Shown here in pieces: positions 51,088 to 63,370 of a stretch of 64,000 nt of DNA. The stretch spans positions 3,384,445-3,448,444 of the forward strand of contig NC_134015.1 in assembly GCF_040712315.1 (NCBI RefSeq). Reading direction: 5' to 3'. The first letter of the stretch is position 1; the number at the start of each line of letters is the position of its first letter. The position numbers and the translations under genes were made by a program. Source of the DNA: Castanea sativa. Its lineage: Eukaryota > Streptophyta > Magnoliopsida > Fagales > Fagaceae. The notes below the pieces were generated by a model. The model did not search any database. It had not been told where the DNA came from and saw nothing but the letters and a program-made list of their open reading frames with translations.

Positions 51088-53876
51088 ATGGTAATTCTCT
51101 GTGCAACAAGAACAACAGCGGCAAAAAAAATACCAGCAGAAGCAAGTATAAAAGTCATGGTGCATGGCCACGATGGTCATATTCCTACGTTAATAGGGAG
51201 ACGTGGAGGATCTGAAAGGCTGCTGGTTCTTTCTGTAAATAATAGGAAAGAGACATCTTATTGGATTCACATCTCAGAAATAGTGAAGAAGAGATTGAAG
51301 GAAGCAAAAGCAACAGTTGGGAACATCGAAAAGGTGTTTTGTTTTGTTTTGTTTTGTTTTTATCTCAGATGTGTTTTTCTATTTTTCCAGATGTGTTTTT
51401 ATCATTCAGTTTATGTTAATGAGTTTCTTCGGTTGGTTTTTTTAGTAGAATCAATTATTTTATATTTTTTAATTTTTTTTGTCAGCTTTGAGAGGGTTTG
51501 GATCCACGTTCACGTCTGCGTTTCTCTTGATTGTGCGTTTTCAGCTTTTTTTTTTTTTTTTTTTTTTTTTTCAGCCGCTGTTGTTGACCAATTCTCCTCA
51601 TGAACAGTGCATCCGTGCACTGTTCATGGACCCACAAATTTCACTTTTCAGCAACTTTTTCATTAAAAATGGGTCCCACAGCACTATTTACACATTTAAA
51701 AATTATTTTGCTACAGTGTTTTCAGTTTTCAGTTTTCAGTTTTCAGCAATAAGTTCTATCCAAACAGACCCTTTATCTCAGTCAAATTCTTATGAGTTTA
51801 CCATGGATGGGTTTGAAACTTTCGGAGTCAAGCTTGGACTTCATATACGGCATAGTTAATGATAGTGCTGCACAAGCAAATGCAGCAAAAGAAGCAGAGT
51901 TTAAAGCAAGTGCAGCTAAAGAAGCGAAGTTTAAAGCAAGAGCAGCTGAAGCAAAGTTTATTAGCGATTCTGAGAAATTGAAGGCTTCAAATTTCTGTGC
52001 ATCACTCTTAAGAATAGGCTCATGGATGGTAACATTTCAATTTTTTACTACAATTTAAATTTTAAACTCTTAAAATAACTAAGTACCACAATTTAAAATT
52101 AACTAAGTGAGGAAGAAAAAAATGTGCAGGTACAGCCTCCACGTGAAGGTGCTTTGGTAGTAAAGATTTATTTTGCCAAGCGAAAACTAGTGTGGGAAAT
52201 TCTAGAGAATAATTTGAAGAAAAAGATTGAAATACAATGGTCTAATATTATAGGAATTCGAGCTAGAATAATGGGAGATAAGCCTGAAATTCTAGAGATT
52301 GAGGTCATTTTCTTAATATTAATTTCATTTATTTTAATATTTATTAAGTTTTTTCTTCATATTAGTTTCATCATTTTGTTTGATGTTTCATTTTCCTCTG
52401 AGTCTCAATTTGTTGTGGTTAGAACTGTGGTTAAAACTGTTTTCAGCTTAAAAATTATCCTGCTTTCTTTGACGAAAGTAATCCAATGCCACGCAAACAC
52501 ACCATGTGGAAGACAAGTTCAGACTTTACTGATAATCAAGCTCAAACTTACAGGTTTGTGTTGTTTTCTATTTTTGAAATTTTATAGTTGACATTGCTTT
52601 TGGTTTCTACATTACAATATTTGTTTAGTTCATTTGTTATTTTGTCACATCTTTCAACACATATTTTTCTAGTTGTAAATGTGTTATTCTGTTTTAGGAA
52701 TTCTAATGATTTTTTTGCTAATTTATGAATTATTTTTCTAGTTGTAAATGTCTTTTTCTGTTCAAGGCTTCAAGGAATTATAATGAATTTTGTTGTTGGC
52801 ATGCTATCCTCAGGTTGCACTATCTTGAATTTCCTCCAGGAACCCTTGACAAACACTATGAGAAGCTCCTGCAATGTGACCCCAATTTGTTAAAGTTGAG
52901 CCAAAGACCTTTCCCAAGTCTTAGTTCTCCTTACTTCCATACAGATTGCTACAATGGGAGTAAAGAATTTTCTTTGGATTTTTATAGACATGGACAGTTA
53001 CCTTTACCATTCTCGAGTATGCATTCGCCATTTAAATCTATTCAACAAATTCAGGCATATGAACAAGCCCACCAGCAATACCTTCTTACGACGAATTCAA
53101 CTTCACCAATATCAGGTATTGCATTGTGCATATTCCAATTCCATACTATTCTAAGGCTTCAATTGTACTCTAACTTGGTTTTTCAAATCTTTTGTGATGA
53201 TATAGTTATGGATTTCTCTCCACATTCAGATGGAGCCATTAGCAACCAAGGAGTTGATGATCCAAGGATGGCAATGTGGTATCAAAGGATGATTAATCCT
53301 GCAAACGTTCGAGGGAGAGATCAAATGCAAGGGTCATTTTCTATGGCTATACCAACCCAAGTAAATCCAGCCATATCTGGTCAAAACTATGATGTATCCG
53401 CAGCCTGGCCTATTTCAGACACTCAAATCCTAGATGATATTCAAAGCCAATTGCTGAGTGACGATCAATTTCAATTTGATTATGACCCTTACTTAGAGGT
53501 GGAGTCATCGAACAACTTAGTACCTGACTTGCAAAAAGAAATGAACCCAACAAGCAACTTCGAAAACTGTTTGTTGGGTGAAGCTGAACACATTGGTATG
53601 CAAAATGTGCGGAATGTCACAAGGGTGAACTCCTTGGGTTCATTGATGGCTTTGCCAACAGAAGAGCAACCTGCAAGTAGCACTCTCTATCCACAGTCTT
53701 TTAACTGGCTACCTCAATCTCAAGATCCTAATGTGAATTTTATGATGCATCTACCTGGGAACAACACTTCAATGGATACAGTTTTTGATCCAGATCCTAC
53801 AGTTAATACAGATGATCCAACAATGGTAGGTTTCAAAACTACTAATAATTTTGATGGGGACAATCACTGGACATGA
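51088..53876 (+). CDS. TRF-like / unknown nuclear protein family gene, exon 1 phase unresolved
   Basis: Exons read from splice sites are 51088-51333, 51782-52028, 52130-52303, 52447-52553, 52814-53115 and 53230-53876. From exon 2 on they join in frame and give the conserved block of a plant family often annotated TRF-like: ASLLRIGSW, ALVVKIYFAKRKLVWEIL, KIEIQWSNIIGIRA, PRKHTMWKTSSDFT, FPPGTLDKHYEKLLQCDP, LSQRPFPSLSSPYF. Exon 2 has an Ala/Lys-rich helical repeat (AAKEAEFKASAAKEAKFKA). No Myb domain is visible; the C-terminus is Asp/Asn/Pro-rich. Exon 1 (GHIPTLIGRRGGSERLLVLSVNN) ends in phase 0, but exon 2 needs phase 2, so a small exon is missing or the gene is damaged. A MITE fills most of intron 1. 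The protein's function is not established. Confidence 0.7.
51494..51771 (-). mobile_element. hAT-like MITE (GGGTTTGTTTGGATA family), copy 2, in intron 1
   Basis: The right end CTATCCAAACAGACCC with TTTTCAGTTTTCAGTTTTCAG and GCTACAGTGTTTTC is the reverse complement of the left part of the element at 32414. The left end is GGGTTTGGATCCACGTTCACG. A perfect internal hairpin arm pair, ATGAACAGTGCA / TGCACTGTTCAT, lies near 51600-51629. The element ends ten bases before the exon 2 acceptor. Confidence 0.7.
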
Positions 53877-54837
53877 TTCAAAAGTGAGTATTGATATGAG
53901 GGAAGGATGATAACAAAGCACATGATTCAAAAGTGAGTAATAATATGAGGTAAGGATGATAATAAAAGCACATCTTGGTCGGGCCCAATGCAATGGCAAG
54001 TGGAAAAAAAACAGGTCGCAGATTCAAACTTGAGAATTACATTTTCAGAAAAAAAAATTGAAGGTAAACACCACGTGTCTCACATCTTGTTTAAGAATGC
54101 AAGGCAATTGGAGGATTCAATTTGAAGTCATCTTTTTCAGAATTTGGCCGGCACACAACAATTTTCGTATCAAAGCTAAATTTCTATTCCTATAAACTTG
54201 AACCATAAACTTTGTTAGCAAGTTCAAGTGAATCTACTTTCAACTATACCCAAAACAAGGTTCCTATCCTCATGATTGAGAGCTATGTTTGAAGTTCACA
54301 ATTGACAGACTTTTCATCTTACAAAATTTGTGGGATATAATTGAAGAATATAATTTAAATCGGTCTAACTAAAATTACCCGATTAAAGAGAATAAGAAAT
54401 AAAAAAATCACAAGGTGATTGCAATACTAATGAGAAAAATAGTAACACCAACGAACCCATGTTTGTGGTAAAACAACCACTTATTTGGGCTGAAACAATG
54501 AGCAGCACACTAGAGGAGACAACTTGTCAACTACAAACATGTGAAAGTAATACCATGGAGTTTCTTTTACGTGAAAAATAAGCCCATTGTGTCCCAACAA
54601 CAACAATACCGTGGAGTTTCTTATATTTGTAAAGTCATTGGCAAAAAAAAGGAATATATGTAAATGGTTTTAAATAATAAATAAGAAGAGAGAAACAAAA
54701 TTGCTATTAACTAAGTGAATGAGGTGTAAGTCAATTAGCATTTAATGCTATTTTTTTAACCATTAGATCAATTAAAAATCTACGGTCTACAAATGGTGTA
54801 ACTCTTGTCAAGTTACGCCAGGTGTAACTTGAACCCA

Positions 54838-54868
<31 letters not shown>

Positions 54869-55659
54869 ATATATATATAGATGGATAGATAGATAGATAG
54901 ATATAATCCGTTTCAATCTACCAAGAAAAAACATATCATTACATATTATTTCCTGCAGCAACTTTGCACCCCAGAGGACAGTAGTAGAGATCATAAATGA
55001 GATTTCATTGTGATAGTGAAAATGAATCACTAAATGAGATCTGATATGCTCAAGTGCAAGTATGCTGTTTACAAAAATAAGTCCATCTAAATTTTGCACT
55101 AACTAATTCAAGCAACAAATACAACCATCCCTCATAGAAATATTCACGATACGTTGCTATGGTATAAACTGCATGAATTAAGTTAACATCATACAGCACA
55201 ATGGTTGTGCAAACATAGTTTCAGACATCAGTTACCAAGTTCACTTTTTATTTATTTTTTATTTATAAGTAAATGATTTTATTCCAAATAAGTACCTCAT
55301 TAATAATACGAAACACTAGATAGCCTAAAGAATTGCAACCAAAGAATTAGATAGCATAATAATGTTAATTTTATTCCATTAAAATGAATTGAGAAACTGA
55401 TGACAAATCAAAATCTAGACTAAATAACCAGATTTGCACCACCCCACATCTGTTATAAATAGCTCGTTTGACAAAGTTACTCTTGTAGATAAGTAATGAT
55501 ATGGGAACTGGCATAGTGGCCTTTTTTGTAACTTTCAAGTGGGGGAGGTGATGTTTGAACCCAGGTTCTCCTCTTGAGAAAACAGTAATGGCATTGAGCC
55601 ACAAGGCTCTTGACATGACACAGTGACTTGTGTCTTCAAACTTGGTTGGGTGATTTACT
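53877..55659. other. 3' region of the TRF-like gene and intergenic DNA
   Basis: A short tandem duplication (GATTCAAAAGTGAGTA-TATGAGG-AAGGATGATAA-AAAGCACAT) lies directly after the stop codon (53874-53972). CT, TA and GATA microsatellites lie at 54838-54903. No gene is seen. Confidence 0.55.
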
Positions 55660-57031
55660 AGAATTAATCTTCTAGTATGGCTGGAGGATCATCAGATATG
55701 CTTGCAGCTTCACACGCACCTCCTGCATTCAATTCACTAAAACTCCTTTTCTTTAATGAAGAGGGAGAATTCTCCTTTTCTTTGTTTTCATTAGCCCACT
55801 CTTTTCCTTTTCCTTTTCCTTTTCTTTTTCATTCTCAATTTCTTTATTAGTATGAGTCTCACCGTCTGGCAGAGGAAAAAATGGAGGTTCCCGGCCACTC
55901 AATCAAGAAAATACCTTTTCAATCATCTCACTAATTTCCTTCCCCAGATCATTACTGTCCAAAATTAGCTCCCAAACTGATTTAGAAGCTTTCTCCAGCA
56001 CTGGAGCTCTGTATGAAATCGATACAAAATTATAAGTTACAGAAGCTTCAATAGTCACAAGTGCCATAATATTAGTATTGTCACACATTGGAAGCCCCTT
56101 CTGAACCATGACATTGCAACAAACCACACGTGCTGGCAATGTGAGATGTTCTTACAGATCCACTTAGAGATCCCAGGTTCAGAGTAAAAAAAGTGGCAAT
56201 GGACAAAGAAAGCTCTATCCTCATGTGCATTACTAAAATTTGACAGAGGGTTGTTTTAAGCTTCGAACCACCTAAGGTATGTACATACAGGGTATCTACC
56301 CACATGGATTCAGCCCACATACAGGGTATCTGCCCAAAATTGCTAAACCCACTTTCAAGTTTCATTCATTATTTTCATATATCCACCCACATCAATCATC
56401 AAAATTGGTTACACTGGATTGGTCATCTTATTAATTTTTGACAAAGGTAAGGAAATTTCATGGTACTGAAAACTCAGTCACTATTTAACATTTGATACTG
56501 CTAAGATAACTTTAAGATATTGACAATTGTCGAACAGATGACCAAAGCCTTTTCACAACCACATAAAAGCTATGAGTTTTCCAAAAGTAACCAAGTATGT
56601 GAATGCCTTTAGTGCGCACCTGGGAGGCTATTTCTACCTCTAAAGACAAATGAAAAACAGACAAAAAACACTAAAACTTACTCAAGTTCCCGCCTTAGCG
56701 CATCAAACAACTCTCTTTTGGTTTGTTTCTCTGCCCCAGGGGTGTTAAGAACTTTACTCTGTTCAGCCATTTTAATAGTAGTATCCTTAAGCTCTTCCTG
56801 CAAAAACAAAGAGCATGGACATACAAAAATTTCACATTAAAATCAAAATAAACCAGTACTTCCTTAAGCATTGATATGTTTGACAACTATTGATTTTAAC
56901 CTTTTCCACTACTTCCATTCCTCCCTTTCTAATTACAGAATTAAGCAAAGGAGAGAATTCTTGTGCTAGAACTTGCTTATGAAATCCAAGAATTTCACTC
57001 ACATAGGCAGCATCAAACTCATCAAGTCAAA
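55660..57031 (-). pseudogene. Remnant of an unrecognised conserved plant gene
   Basis: Minus-strand exon-like pieces with matching splice phases: about 57031-56901 (FHKQVLAQEFSPLLNSVIRK, then GGMEVVEK), 56797-56682 (EELKDTTIKMAEQSKVLN, then TKRELFDALRRELE) and 56008-55915 (APVLEKASKSVWELILD, then EISEMIEK). Donors AAG|GTTAAA, GA|GTAAGT and AAG|GTATTT and acceptors TTTGCAG and ATACAG are sound. The downstream part (55870-55660) reads PFFPLPDGETH, then a GAAAAG run, then in another frame KKRSFSELNAGG and a stop, so a frameshift is needed. A TGA lies in frame just upstream of the first piece. Leu/Lys/Glu-rich helices suggest a helical protein. I do not know the family. It may be a decayed gene or a gene with unplaced exons. 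Confidence 0.5.
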
Positions 57032-57578
57032 ACATGTCTTTAAGACTAAAAGAATTGTATAAACATGGACAACTAGTTGGCCTAATGAAATTCAACGGGA
57101 GCTAGCCACATGAACCCAAAATTTTAAAAAATTCACCAATAAATTTCTAAACTTGATTCTTCTAAACATCTGGATAAGCAACCCACTTTAGTCTACCAGT
57201 ACTGTTGACAATTCACAAAAAAATTTAGTACATCCCCACAAATTCTTACTGCAGAGTGCAGACCACACAAATTGCAATGTGGTTCAAGAATTAGAATTGG
57301 TGATACCAACACTAGGACTTATACTAAGAACTAGCTGGTATCAACAAAATTTACATAAATACATACATAAGCTGTATATATAAAACCTCACTAATAAAAA
57401 AGACACGCACACACTTATAAACAAGGGAACTTTTTGTTAAAAAAAACAAAGTCTCTGCACTAAATATTGGGAGGGTTCTATTATCAAAACTCATATGTAA
57501 CAGACAACTCCATCATGTGCATGTGTGCTTATATACATGGACCTTTGATATCATTAAGTGTTATGTATATCACTTGCC

Positions 57579-57599
<21 letters not shown>

Positions 57600-57619
<20 letters not shown>

Positions 57620-57620
57620 T
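57600..57620. repeat. CT/CA microsatellite
   Basis: A CT run from about 57580 passes into a CA run. Simple repeat, no function implied. Confidence 0.9.
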
Positions 57621-57984
57621 AGTATATGCCACTCATGAGTAGCAAGTAAAAATTAATGTTTCTCTTTTGTGATTTTGTGTCTAGGGAAACAAAGGCAATG
57701 TTTGTGTTTATAAGAGAAAAGTTGATGATAAAGATCCGCTCCAAACATGTTTAGATATTTTCTAAATAAAATTATGTGACAAAAATGACATATTCAGTCC
57801 CTTCTATAGTTATATAGCGAGTTGAAAATAGATATCTCCACATATGTTTAAAATCAAACTTTTTTCATGACAAAAATTTTAGATTCATAACAAATTTTAA
57901 AACTTTTTTCACTTTATGAGATGATAAGTTGTGATTAATGTTCTTTCATGTACAATCTGACACTAACAGAATACCTTGTCAGCT

Positions 57985-58159
57985 CATACATTTCACAAGG
58001 CCTTGATTTAGCTTCCTTTTTATAGATTATTGTTGCCTATCAAAGGCTTCCCCGCAAGTACAAAAACAAAAATTATGCAGAAGACTGGGACAGCCTCAAC
58101 ATTGATGAGGATTCACTAAAAATCAGATTTGTACCTGAAACACCACAAGTTTTATAACT
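57985..58159 (+). pseudogene. Isolated coding-like segment on the plus strand
   Basis: From about 58029 the plus strand reads IIVAYQRLPRKYKNKNYAED, followed by WDSLNIDEDSLKIRFVPETP, then a stop at about 58160. The stretch follows a pyrimidine-rich TTTTTATAG, a possible acceptor. Its composition looks like protein rather than chance. I do not recognise the family and find no neighbouring exon, so it is probably a stray exon or gene fragment. Confidence 0.3.
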
Positions 58160-58164
58160 TCCCC

Positions 58165-59620
58165 TGCAAAAATGAATGAAAAATCAAGATATTCCTTACA
58201 ATTACCCCCATTAGTCAGTTTTTATCCTCCACTGCTGTAGGGATGAAGGTGATGTACAATATTTATGATAAGATCTCCAAGCCAAAACACAAGGCTCAAG
58301 CGTAGTATAATTATTTTTTTCCCTTCTTGCAGATCTAATAAGTAGTGCCTTTTGTACAAATATTCCAAGCAAATTAATAGATTTCTCTCTAACTATTGAT
58401 CCTCCACAACCTTAACCATTTTCACTCAATACTATCCCCAAACATGGTTTGGATTTAACCTCCCTTAGTCAATTGTCTACAGAAGAGGAAATATCTGAAG
58501 ATTTCATAGTTCATACTATTGCTATCATTTTCTAGAATAAGGACAGATTGGCTTGTCTACAAGGCCATTCTAGCCTTTCTTACGTTTAAAAAATAAAATA
58601 AAAAAAACTTCAAGATTTCCCATGCACTTTAACATTGGTAGGTCCCATTAATCATTAGTCAATATGTTGATATGATTACAGTACAAAGTAAAACAATATG
58701 GCTTTATCCCAAAGGGAGGGAGGCATAAAGCAACCAAAGCGCCAAACTAATTATTATTTGTTTCACAACTGCTGTATGATATAAAAATAAATAAAATTAC
58801 TAATGATGGCATTCTTACTTTAAAACTATTATCCTATGTACCCTCAAATGAATAAAGTTTCAAGAACCCCTAGTAACACTCAAATAGTGGTAAGTGCAAA
58901 CAAGACAGGAATCAAAATTAGTAAGGGTTGACACAAACTTCATCTAGCATTTTGACAAAAGGAAACTAAAAGATATGAAAGTGAAACAAAAAGTATCTTA
59001 AACAGATGATATTGCATAGGTCTGACAACTCAATCCATAGTTGTTTTAAAACAATAGTTTAACTTGCAAGCACCCATGACCTGTTTTAAGACTAAATTTG
59101 ATCAGCTAATTACAACTGGATTACTTTTGTAAAACTGAAACTTATTCAAGATATAATTTGGTCCAGAACCTAATCGCTAAGCATTTAAGAATTTTGGGGC
59201 TGGTTTGGGTAGAGGAGGATACCTATTGATGGTTTGATATTTAGGCTATATTTGAATTGGAATACTAGTTTTTATGATTGGAAAACTTTCAATAATGGTT
59301 GGAATATAGTATAGCTAACTAGTAAAAGAAATAAGATCTATGAATCCAGTCTCAAACTAGGACTCTTGAGTATCCACCTAAGAGGGCAGTATAATACACC
59401 CAATGGCTAGTCAAGAGGTTTAGCAACAACATGCGTGCACAAGAAAATTGCAACAAAAGATCGAACAGCAAAAGGAATAAACAATCTTGGGCACATAAAT
59501 GAAAAGAAATACCATCTCGTAAGAAGTATAGAATTTTACTCAAAGCAAATATACCACTCACATAATGACCAGTGATAGGTTAAAATATAAAAGTTGTCTT
59601 TGAGCTTGAGAAACTAAATA
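58165..59620. other. Intergenic, no gene seen
   Basis: AT-rich sequence without a recognisable gene, repeat array or RNA. Confidence 0.5.
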
Positions 59621-59624
59621 ACCT

Positions 59625-61393
59625 TCACCCAGACTTTGGAAACAGCTCTCGAATATTTCCATCTACTTGATTAGACAACAGCAAGTCAATAAACATGGAA
59701 GCAGTTGTTGCATTTGCTGAAAATCCCTTGTCAACCATCATTTTGAGATATTTCGTTGCCTTTGATGTCTCACTATTTTGCAATAACACTTAAATTATTG
59801 AGTTATATGTGCGATCGTCAGGAGAGCAGCCTTTGCCATCCATTTTCTCAAGCAGCTCACTCGCTTCAACAACTAGTCCATTCCTGCAAAATCCTTTGAT
59901 CATTATAGTGTAAGTCCAAACATTAGGTTTCAATCCTTTTGCAGAAAGGCCACTAAAGATTTCTCTTGCAGTCGTAAGTTCCCCAACATTGCAAAAACCA
60001 TCAATCAAGATGCTGTAAATCACAATACCACAGTCCAGCCTTTTGTCTTCCATCTCCTGAAACAATGCCATTGCCTTAGCAAATTGTCTATTCTTAAAAA
60101 AGCCATTTAACAAGATGGCATAGGTTTGGGGATCTGGATGTTGGCCACAAGCTTGCATTGTATTGAATAGCTCTAGTGCAGTTTGGACTCTCTCCACTCG
60201 ACATAACCCACCTATAAGAGTGTTGTAAGTCACTACATCAGGAATCATTCCTTTGTTGGACATTTCATGAAATAGACGCATTGCCTCATCAATTTTTATA
60301 CTTTTGCAATATCCATTGATCAATATGTTATAGCTAAACACATCGGGTGAACAACCCTTCTCAACCATCATATTAAATGCCTCAATTGCCTCATCCATTT
60401 GGTTTTGCAAACAATAACCATCAATCAAAGAATTGTAAGTGACTTTGTCAGGCTCAGTGCCTCTTTGAATCATCACTTCAAAAACTTCTTTTTCCTCAAT
60501 CAACATCCCTTTGTTGCAAAGTGTGTCCACCAATATGTTGAAGGTTCGCACATTTGGCATGATCTTCCTTTGAAGCATCTCATTCAACAAGGTAGCAGCC
60601 TCCCTCCACCGGCCAGAATTGCATAGTCCTTGAATTATGCAACTGTAAGTGACAACATTTGGCTGAATGCCGTTACTCATAATTTCAGATAAAAGGTTCA
60701 AAACCTCTGTTACCAATTTGTCCTTACATAAACTGTCAATGACCGTGCAATAACGCACCACATTTTGTTCAAAATTCCTTTTTTCAAGCATCCTGAGCAA
60801 CTTAATAGCCACACCAGTTTGGCCATTCTTACACAGACCGTTTACTAGCGTCCCACAAGTAATTGCATTAGGTTGGTACCCTTTGTTCTCCATTTCCTCC
60901 ACCAACCTCACAGCTCCAGAAATATTACCTTTAAGACAGAGGCCCCATAGCCAAGTTTCAAAATTGTTGCTATGATAGAGAAACCAAAATCGACCCGGTT
61001 TAGATGGCAGAAGCAATTAATCAAAACATTGAGAGTATAAACATTGGGAGAGATTCCGAATGATTCCATTCGTTTAATTAGAGTAACGACTGCAGAGTAA
61101 TGCTTCATTCTTGCAATGGCACCCAAAAATAGAGTAAAATCTCCAATGAAAGGCAAAGGGTGCATGCGAAGCATTATATCAAACAGGCCTAAGGCATGAT
61201 CAAAATTCTTAAAGGTTCCAGATTTGCAGTGATATCTCACAGATTTCAAAAACTGATTCCAATTGTGATATGGGGTTTTCGCATTTTCTATAATAGTAGA
61301 ACAATAATGAGAAGTAAAAGCACGAAATGGAAGGCTGACTCTAAGAATCAAACGATTGCATATAAAAAGAAGAGAGGATGTTGATTTACCCAC
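59625..61393 (-). pseudogene. P-class (Rf-like) PPR pseudogene
   Basis: A chain of 35-residue PPR motifs in the style of restorer-of-fertility-like proteins (VVTYNTLIGGLCR, PDVFSYNILINGYCKS, PNVWTYTIMIKGFCRNG), with a Ser/Arg-rich N-terminus like a mitochondrial targeting peptide. Three lesions are visible. First, no in-frame ATG precedes the N-terminal region; the frame from 61393 opens with GTG GGT AAA and an upstream TGA is in frame. Second, near 60940-60960 the reading jumps frame between ILKLGYG and GLCLKGNISGAV, where part of a repeat is deleted. Third, TAA at about 59790 follows TYNSII, after which the homologous text continues (LLQNSETSKATKYLKMMVDK) to a TGA at 59625. A truncated protein from the 59790-61016 frame cannot be excluded. 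Confidence 0.88.
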
Positions 61394-61399
61394 TTCACA

Positions 61400-62455
61400 A
61401 AGACGACAGTCTCAGCTACCAGCTTGGGTCGAGTTTGGTTTCGGCTTAGCTTTGGAACTTCAAAAATAGAAAGGAGGAGAAGTCATGGGGGTGGAGTGGC
61501 AGATCGGAGAGCGAAGCAGTGAGTTCGAAGGTAAGAGCGAAGCAGTAAAGAATGAGAATGATTTGTATTTCTTAATTTTTAGTTGGGAACTAGTTCAGAG
61601 CCCTCTTTTACCCCCAAAAAAACAATAAAAAATTGTAAGGTTAGACTTATTTTGTTTGACTGCACTTGTCCTATCTAAATTTTATTGAAATTTTTGTTCA
61701 TATTGTGCAAAAAAATAAAGAGTATAATATAAAATAAATAAAAACCGTCAAAAAACCAATAAAGAAAAAAAGAAAAAAAAGAAAAAGAAAAAGAAAGAAA
61801 GAGTAAAGCTATGTGTATATAAAAAAAACTAAAATTAAAAATTAAAAAAGTGAGAGAGTAAAACTCATCTATAACTTGAAAAATGTTTAACTATATATAT
61901 ATATATAATTAATTAATTAAAGTAAAACTGAGAGCAAATCTAAAAGTGAATATTTTTTAATTCTCAAATGAGGTAGGCTAGTCCTAGCAACCAGAAGTCT
62001 CATTTAAGCTCATGTAAGGTATATATATTGCCCCACTTCATTATTAGAAAAAAGATGAATATTTTATAATTTATTTATTTGGTGTGTTTACTATCACGTT
62101 CACTGACCTCTTTATCCAGAACCTATAATAATAAGACATATTAATAAGTTGAAACTTGAAACTTGTGAATTGGTATATGCTTTAAGTACGAAGTTGTGAA
62201 AGATGTGGGGTTCAAGTGATATTTAATTGTAATGATATCTTTTGTGGTATTTTATGCTTGTGGTTCAAACTACATTTCCTCCTCTCCACTATTTACCAAT
62301 AATTTTTTTTTTAATCTTAAAAAGAGACTGCAAATAATTTGTATTTATGTAAAATTATAAATTTTTGCATAAGTATATTCTTTTATGGCTAGTGTTTTTA
62401 CCAACTTTAATTGAAACTTTTCATCTAGAATGGCTGCATAGAGTTTGAGGGAAAA
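61400..62455. other. Upstream of the PPR pseudogene, AT-rich
   Basis: Former promoter region and A-rich, low-complexity sequence, with a short (TA)n at 61893-61910. No gene seen. Confidence 0.5.
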
Positions 62456-62459
62456 ATAT

Positions 62460-63350
62460 GTGTTAGGTTCTAAAAGTTTAGAACGATTGGCAAACCGTGA
62501 ACACAAACCTGTTTAGATATAAATCCTAGAATCTATAGGTATTATTAGACAATGCTCAAGGTGATACAGCTCAAGGTGATACAAGTCAAGATTCAAGAAT
62601 ATACAAGTTGCAGAAAAAAGAGTTCAGAAACTGCCTGGTTCAACCGATCGAAAGACAGGCTTGACTTATCGAAACATGTATCTGTAGAATTTTAAGTCCG
62701 GTCCAACAGTAGTTCAAGTCTATTAAGGATTAGAGTTTCAAATCTACTTTTTCTAGTATATAAAGAAAACCCTAAGCATGTTTATAAAAGACTTTTCAGA
62801 GAGAATAGTGTACCTCTTTTGTATCTAGGGTTTTGTACCCAAAAAGCTCTCTTATATCTTCTACCGGTGTTATTCCTTGAAGAATCTTAAGTTCGGTGTT
62901 GTAGAAGTTGTTGCCTTCTCTAGTCATTAAAGGTACTGATGATCTAAACCTTTAATGGTGGTCTTGGAGTCACAAACAAGAGAGTTTGTATTGATAAACC
63001 TTTGAGTGGAGTCTTAAAGTCACAAGTGTAGGTGCTTGTGTTGCAAAGGCCTAATAGAGAAGGAGTCCGTGGATTCGGAACTTGCACGTAGTCGTGTCAG
63101 TAAGTTCTACATGTGGTAGCAATAGGATGTTAGTGGTCTAACTCTTATTGTAAACTTCGATTCTCTATAGTGGATTTGTTTTTTACCATGATGATAGTTA
63201 GGTTAAATCATCTCCAGATATTTTACCGGTTTGGTTTTCCTAGATGATCATATCATTGTGTTCTTTATTTCTCGCTGCTTTACATGATATGACTTTATTG
63301 TTTTAACTTATATCTGAATAATAAACCTAAGTATTAACTTGGTTAATTAA
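62460..63350 (+). mobile_element. Copia-like LTR sequence (probable solo LTR)
   Basis: Begins TGTTAGGTTCTAAAAG and ends near GGTTAAACA. It contains two TATA-like boxes (AGTATATAAAG at 62755, GTTTATAAAAGAC at 62779) followed by leader-like text and a TTTCTCGCTGCTTTACATG phrase near the end. This is the layout of roughly 0.9-kb Copia LTRs in woody plants. No target-site duplication or primer-binding site was found, so ends and family are tentative. Confidence 0.45.
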
Positions 63351-63370
63351 TTAGGTTAAACAATCTAGTT

